From: Gnetum montanum
Taxonomy: Eukaryota > Streptophyta > Gnetopsida > Gnetales > Gnetaceae
Direction: 5' to 3'
DNA length: 64,000 bases
Assembly: GCA_015680685.1 (NCBI GenBank)
Contig: MNCI01005835.1
Location: forward strand, 322,538 to 386,537
Numbering within the stretch: position 1 is the stretch's first letter; every line of letters starts with the position of its first letter. The position numbers were made by a program, and so were the translations under genes. Shown piece after piece: positions 58,454 to 64,000 of the stretch. The notes under the pieces were generated by a model. It was not told where the DNA came from and did no database searches. It saw only the letters and a list, made by a program, of their open reading frames with translations.

Positions 58454-59075
58454 GTAGACCCTGATAAAGTTAAAGCGATAACCAATATGCAACCACCAAG
58501 AAACCTTACCGAACTATGTGGCCTCCAAGGTAGGCTGCAATTCATTAGACGCTTTATCGAAAGGTTGACGGATAGGTTGAGTCCTATGCAACATCTATTA
58601 CGAAAGAATGTACATTTCCAATGGACTCAACAATGCCAAGAAGCATTTGAGAACATAAAACACGAGTTGGCCCAACTACCAACTGTTTATCCTCCACAAA
58701 GTGACAAACCTTTCTACATCTATCTTGCAACTTCTAGTTCATCCATCGCATCCATGCTTTGTCAAAAACGTCAAGATGGGGCCGAGATCCCTGTATACTA
58801 TCTAAGCCATGCTTTAATAGCCCATGAACAATGATACAATGATGTAGAAAAATCATGCCTTGCCCTTGTCTTCTCTTTGAAGAAATGGTGACATTATCTC
58901 TTCCATAATCAGGTTTACATCATTTGCAAAGATAATGTTCTCCGTGCCATCACTAATAACATCTACGAGTCAAGTAGGTTAGCTAGGTGGAAAGCGATGA
59001 TTGCAGAGTTTGATTTACACTATGTCGCTCAATCTTCCACAAAAGGTCAAGCAATAGCCACACAATTAACTATCT
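58454..59075 (+). pseudogene. Ty3/gypsy RNase H of element F
   Basis: RT thumb/connection LTELCGLQGRLQFIRRFIER, then KPFYIYLATSSSSIASMLCQ and PVYYLSHALIAHEQ-stop-YND. Two TGA codons (58832 and about 58888) stand where Arg is usual (HEQRYND, KKWRHYL), as expected of CGA to TGA. The first catalytic Asp is replaced (YLA), which agrees with the degenerate gypsy RNase H of Tat elements. Confidence 0.83.
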
Positions 59076-59129
59076 CACCGACATATGATCAAACAACAAT
59101 AAACCCCGAATTCCTAGATGAAAATGTTA

Positions 59130-59540
59130 ACAGTATAGACACTGTACTTGATAATTATGAGGCAATTCTCTACTTTGATGGGGCCTCAACCTCTCGTGGA
59201 GGAAGTGCCGCAGCTATTTTAATATACCCCTCTGGGGAAATCCAACCTTCTGCTTATCGCTTAAACTTTCCTTGCACCAATAACATAGCAGAATACGAGG
59301 GTCTTCTTAGAGGACTTCAAGCAGCACTAACTTCAGGAATCTCACGCCTTGTAGTTCGAGGTGATTCACAATTAGTTATTAATCAAGTCACTGAAGCCTA
59401 AACATGCAAAGCTCTCCATTTGCAATCATATTGTGATTTGACTAAACATCTAGTGAGATAACTACTAGAAGTGGATATACAACACATCCCTAGAAGTAAG
59501 AATACCATTGCTGATGCACTTGCCACACTAGCCTTAAACA
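59130..59540 (+). pseudogene. Second, archaeal-type RNase H (aRNH) of element F
   Basis: YFDGASTSRGGSAAAILIYP, NNIAEYEGLLRGLQAALTSG, VVRGDSQLVINQVTEA and, after two stops, IADALATLAL supply the D, E, D, D catalytic set. A second RNase H between RT-RNase H and integrase is a known mark of the plant Tat lineage. Stops after TEA and LVR break the frame. Confidence 0.85.
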
Positions 59541-60870
59541 TGACACCTGAAATGTTTCATGCATTTCCTAGTTCTATAACCAGTTGTGTCGAACCTATAA
59601 TTAACACTCTAAGTGAAGTACCTATAGCATCTGTTAGTACAACACACGCAATAGAATGGTATGATGACGTAAAAGAGTATCTTTCAAAAGGCGAACCTCC
59701 ACAACACTTGACACATGCTCAAAAGGACGCTATACGAAAACGCTCTTGCCAATACACATTAATAGGTGACACCTTGTGTCGTAAATCATATGAAGGTATT
59801 TTGCTAACATGTGTTAGTAGCACTGATGGTCAAACAATTGTAGAACAAATCCATGAAGGACTTTGTGGAGGACACATAGCACCTAAAGCAATGGCAACAA
59901 AGATTAGGTGCTTAGGCTATTACTGGCCACACATGGAATACGATTGCATCTCCAAGGTTAGAACCTGTGACATCTGCCAAAATCATAGTAACTTGATACA
60001 TGTGTCACCTAACGAACTGCATACTGCACAAATCACATGGCCATTCCAAAAATGGGTTTTAGACTTAATTGGACCAATAACGCCATCATCTTCAGCAGGC
60101 CATAGCTTCATTATCACTGCAACTGAATATTTCACAAAATGGGTGGAAGCTATTCCTCTTAGGAAGACCACGTCAAAACACGTTTGCACCTTTATAATGG
60201 AAAATATTATAACCCGTTTTGGTGTTCCAATGACCATCGTTACCGATAATGGGCCACAATTCAGCAGTGCAGATACCAAAAGTTTTTGTGAAAGTCTAGG
60301 CATTAAACATGCATTTTCATCACCTTACTACCCACAGAGTAATGGTCAAGCGGAGGCTACAAATAAAACTGTCATCATGATACTCAAAAAGATGCTGAAT
60401 CAGAGCAAGAAACGATGGCATGAACAATTGGTCTACGCATTGTGGGCTTATAGAACGACACATCGAACATCCACAGGTAAAACTCCATATAGTCTTGTAT
60501 ACGGATCTGAAGCTGTTTTACCTTTAGAATTGCAGGTTCCCTCATTGTGAATAACTCTCTCCAGTCTCTTTGATGAAAGTCAAAACAATGAATTATGCAT
60601 TGCTGACCTCAACACAGTAGAGGAGGAACGTATGCGAACTCTTGACAAAGGCACAAGCACGATCTCCACAAACGCCCGATTAAAGAAGGAGATCTAGTCC
60701 TTAAGGCCGCCCAAGAACATCCAAGTAAATTCTCAGTCAACTGGGAAGGGCCTTATTTAGTCACCAAAGCATACAACAATGGAGCATTCAAACTTACTCA
60801 CATGGATGGAAACGAGTTTGCCAATCCTACAAACCACTTGTACTTGAAGAGGTACTACATCTGACAAACT
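59541..60870 (+). pseudogene. integrase of element F
   Basis: The open part runs to 60550. HHCC zinc finger: HEGLCGGHIAPKAMATKIRC, then CDICQNH. Core: WVLDLIGPITPSS (D), IVTDNGPQFSS (D), YYPQSNGQAEATNKTV (E). A TGA after VPSL (60548) and a frameshift precede the C-terminal module (about 60690-60860: GDLVLKAAQEHPSKFSVNWE, GPYLVTKAYNNGAFKLTHMD, NHLYLKRYY). The catalytic core is intact, the tail is shifted. Confidence 0.88.
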
Positions 60871-62247
60871 TGAGGTACGTCACAGTCCTGGATCATGACT
60901 TAAAACTGATACCACAAAGTTCTGTCCGGTATGACACTAACCTGCTACATTCGTCCACCATGACATGAAACTAGCATCCAGAGTCCACTAAGACTATAAA
61001 CTAGTTTGCCTCTTCGTAGTCCGGTATGACTATAAACTAGCAATGCACCCTCTGCCACGATGCTAAACTGGCGTCGTCCAAGGGGTTATGATGTGAAACT
61101 AATCCACAACAGTCCGCTAAGACTATAAACTAGTGACATCATTGATGACCAAGCAAAATTTGAAAAGATCTGTTGTTGCAGTTGGCTGTTCCTATTCCAC
61201 AAAGACTTGTTGCATGATTCATCCCATGGAGCCTAATGAAACTGATGCTGTTCATGATTCTGTTTTCTTTGAAAGTTGCACGTGGTGACTCCATCTCCTT
61301 GTTTAAATTGTTTAGCTGATTGTTTCATTTGTGGTTTTCTTGTCTTCTTGGAGTTGTGTTTGCAGGATGACACTTCTGAGGCGTTCGTGCATAGATGCAC
61401 TTCATCGTGATGACAAGGTATCACATTTTTTTTGATGTACATAACTGGGTTAATCAATCCATTCATAAGTACATTCCCAACTCCCGATGCATCCCCTATT
61501 TCCCAATCATGCTCCCCTTAGCCTATTCAATTACATTCCCCTTGATGCGTTCTGCTCACCTCAAAACTCTTGATACACTATTGCACACTGTAGCTCTCTA
61601 AGCAGTTGCGACACAAAACATAATACATAGTACATGATGTAAAATGCAAGTGCTCAAACACAAGCACGACACAAAAGGCAAGCTCTTTCAAAAAGACCAA
61701 AAAAAAGGCACAAAAAGGTCAAAGAGCGAAATGCATAGAAAAAGGTCTTCATGACCCCATTGACATCATAAACAAAAGACTATTGGCCATTCTCATACAA
61801 GCCCCAGGCGAGAAGGCAATTGTCTTGAAAAATAGTTACACTTGTGTCTCAAAGAGACCATGTTATACATCATCGCGTGGCTTTGGCTGTTTACAACGAG
61901 CCCCGCAAATACTCTATAAGAGTCTCGTTTCTCCAAAGAACGCACCTCCTATGTCTTGGTTCCGAGTCTGCTAAAAAACCTAGCTGTTGACAAGGACCAA
62001 TGACATAACTTGTGCATGAGAGAGCATTCCTCTCCATAAATTCCAACAACAATTTCCTAGCTTCCCTTGTTATAACCAATCCCCTCCCCTTGCATCTCAA
62101 ACTGCATTTCCCCAATCCCATGTACTTTTGAAAATTTTGCGATGACATCCGACCAAGGGCTGATGGTTAATGTTTGATGCTTTGTTGTTCATGGTGTTTT
62201 GCACTTCTTTGTCGACGCCTCTCGGGTGGATTCCTTCAAGCGTCAAC
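60871..62247 (+). other. 3' non-coding region of element F
   Basis: 60890-61140 contains about eight irregular units around TCCGSTATGACTATAAACTAG, related to the 27-bp array upstream of RT. The rest (61140-62247) has no credible ORF and no repeat that I could define. Confidence 0.6.
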
Positions 62248-62260
62248 AAAGAGGGGCCAA
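62248..62260 (+). other. Polypurine tract of element F
   Basis: AAAGAGGGGCCAA directly before the 3' LTR start TGAAACACC. Confidence 0.75.
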
Positions 62261-64000
62261 TGAAACACCACAAAAATTTTAGCAACACTATCAGACAACA
62301 TCAGAGCCTCTGAAATGGCTTCAAGCAGCCCACCATGGAGCAAGCAAGGTCCCCCTGGTGCCCACAAATCACAACGGCAAGTCTCGGTATCAAGAATCAT
62401 CCATTTTAAGGTCAAAAAGTGCAATTTTGGCTAAGTACAATGTGCTCGCATTGTGTTTACGCTGCACAGCGTAAGGATTAGCGTCACCAATGTTTGGGGC
62501 CCCAAAACTGAGTCAAAACAGGCCAAAATCAAGCACAAGGACCCCTCATGACCTTCACCAAGGTCCCCAGTGGTTCCCAGCCTTCAGAAAATCAAAATTC
62601 GAGCCTTAAATGAAGTGTTTTCGGTTGATTACGCTGCGGCTACATTTTCTTACGCTGCATAGCGTAAGGATGCGTAAACACTATTCATCAGTGTCAAAAT
62701 ACTATTCACTCTATAAAACACTATTCATTGCACAAACACTATTCATTGAAGTTTCAGAAAATGGCAGAAGATCCTCAGCATCAACAACTTCTGGAAAATC
62801 AAAATTTGGGCATTAAATGAGGTGTTTTCGGTTGATTACGCTACGGCTACATTTTCTTACGCTGCAGAGCGTAAGGATGCGTAAAATACTATTCATCGCA
62901 CAAACACTATTCATCGAAGTTTTAGAAAATTCCAGAAAAGTATCAGAAAATGGTAGAAGATCCTCAGCATCAACAACTTCTGGAAAATCAAAATTTGGGC
63001 ATTAAATGATGTGTTTTCGGTTGATTACGCTGCGGCTACATTTTCTTACGCTGCATAGCGTAAGGATGCGTAAAACACTATTCATCGCACAAACACTATT
63101 CATTGAAGTTTCAGAAAATGGCAGAAGATCCTCAGCATCAGCAACTTCAGGAAAATTAAAATTCGGGCCTTAAATGAGGTGTTTTCGGTTGATTACGCTA
63201 CGGCTACATTTTCTTACGCTGCAGAGAGTAAGGATGCGTAAAATACTATTCACTACGTAAAACACTATTCATCGCACAAACACTATTCATCGAAGTTTCA
63301 GAAAATTCCAAAAAAGTTTCAGAAAATGGCAGAAGATTACCAGCATCAGCAACTTTCAAAACATTCCAGAAAATTTCAACAAGACTCAGGAACAAAGAAG
63401 TTTCATGCAAACGGGGGTCAAATTTCTCTTGTTGTACATTTCATTGTAAATTGACATATGTGGGCACGTTAGGCCCTCATGTTTAAATTAAATGTACTTT
63501 CATGGGCTTGAATAACCTGTAAATTGTAAAATGCAATGTACCTGGTCAAGAACGTAGCTTGCTGACACACATCCAACTCATGCACAACTGTCCGACACAC
63601 ATCCAACTCTCGCCAGCACGCATCCAACCTAAGCACAACTGTCCATTGGACACATGTTACCAGATCCACTTTCCTCTCATCTCTCAGCTGTTGATTCCAT
63701 TCTGAAATTCTGTGCCGGAGCATGGCCCAACCTTATAAATACCCTGTCAATTCACATAAATCAAGAGGGGCAATTGGAGGCAAAAATTAGAGACATTGGC
63801 AATTCTGAGAAATTACAGAACTGGCAATCCTTGGGCACTCGGCACATCTAACTATTGGCATCCAAGCATCTCTCACGTTCATCACATCACATTATTGCAT
63901 CGTCACTTGAGACATCATCCCGGGGCTTAGTGCTTGACCTACCATCCACACGTGCAGCTACACTTTGACCGGTGCATACATTTTTATTAAACAATACAAT
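62261..64000 (+). repeat. 3' LTR of element F, truncated by window end
   Basis: Starts TGAAACACCACAAAAATTTT like the 5' LTR. Its tandem units begin at 62612, 62819, 63008 and 63176 (periods 207, 189, 168). That makes four units against three in the 5' LTR. The last bases match 52184-52213. Confidence 0.9.
62612..63375 (+). repeat. Tandem repeats in the 3' LTR of F (4 units)
   Basis: Same unit as in the 5' LTR. Units differ mainly by how many ACTATTCATC and TTTCAGAAAA sub-repeats they keep, which points to unequal exchange or slippage inside the unit. Confidence 0.85.

Larger units (their letters stand above)
50640..64000 (+). mobile_element. Element F: Tat-type Ty3/gypsy retrotransposon, 3' end outside window
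   Basis: 5' LTR 50640-52561, tRNA-Asn primer site, gag (52749-55324), protease (to 56427), 27-bp tandem array, RT/RNase H, archaeal-type RNase H, integrase (to about 60870), long 3' non-coding region, polypurine tract and 3' LTR from 62261 to the window end (about 350 bp missing). All pol domains are present with few stops, several of them TGA in place of an expected Arg codon. The lineage call rests on the primer site, the second RNase H and Gag/RT similarity. Inserted in LTR fragment H; left target bases GACTT (50635-50639). Confidence 0.93.

Noticed and set aside
1-64000. tRNA, rRNA or other structural RNA genes
   Set aside because: Only tRNA-complementary primer sites (18 bp) were found; no cloverleaf or rRNA-like sequence noticed.

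Overview
This is intergenic DNA from a large, repeat-rich plant nuclear genome. The evidence is Ty3/gypsy LTR retrotransposons of plant-specific lineages (Athila-type, Tat-type with a second RNase H, and pol-less relatives primed by tRNA-Asp), a decayed plant beta-glucosidase (GH1) gene and a LINE relic. No intact host gene was found. A gymnosperm or large-genome angiosperm fits, but the species cannot be read from the sequence.

Layout. 1-5897: element A, minus strand, pol-less gag-protease element cut by the window start. 5898-14147: old non-LTR ground holding a foldback element (7457-7927), a GH1 pseudogene (8880-9827), a possible small MITE and a LINE relic (about 10530-13080). 14146-38571: a nest. 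Old minus-strand element C (gag plus a second ORF, no pol) carries element B (14153-21148, 5-bp duplication GCGAG) in its 3' LTR and element D (24623-33412, duplication AGTTA/AGTTC) in its second ORF. 38572-43137: degenerate sequence with a truncated third relative, G. 43138-49985: decayed Athila-type element E without a recognisable 3' LTR. 49986-50639: an LTR fragment, H, related to C and D. It is split by element F (50640 to beyond the window end), a Tat-type element with tRNA-Asn primer site, gag, protease, RT, two RNase H domains and integrase.

The most unusual material is the A/B and C/D/G set. These elements have gag with a shortened zinc knuckle but no RT, RNase H or integrase, so they must borrow enzymes from an autonomous relative. 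Their LTR promoters carry arrays of GATATC-centred palindromes just upstream of the TATA box. The arrays differ between the two LTRs of one element, and similar arrays stand upstream of a second ORF in C and D. That ORF predicts a protein of about 900 residues with a domain resembling the plant 'putative plant transposon protein' family followed by coiled coil. A polypurine-like motif AGTYRTGGGGG recurs three or four times per element, and a non-coding block is shared by A-D.

Element F carries a 16 x 27-bp array between protease and RT in what may be an Ogre/Tat-like intron, related motifs downstream of integrase, and roughly 190-bp tandem repeats in its LTRs (3 copies in one, 4 in the other). 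All assignments come from reading the sequence by eye; domain names rest on remembered family motifs.
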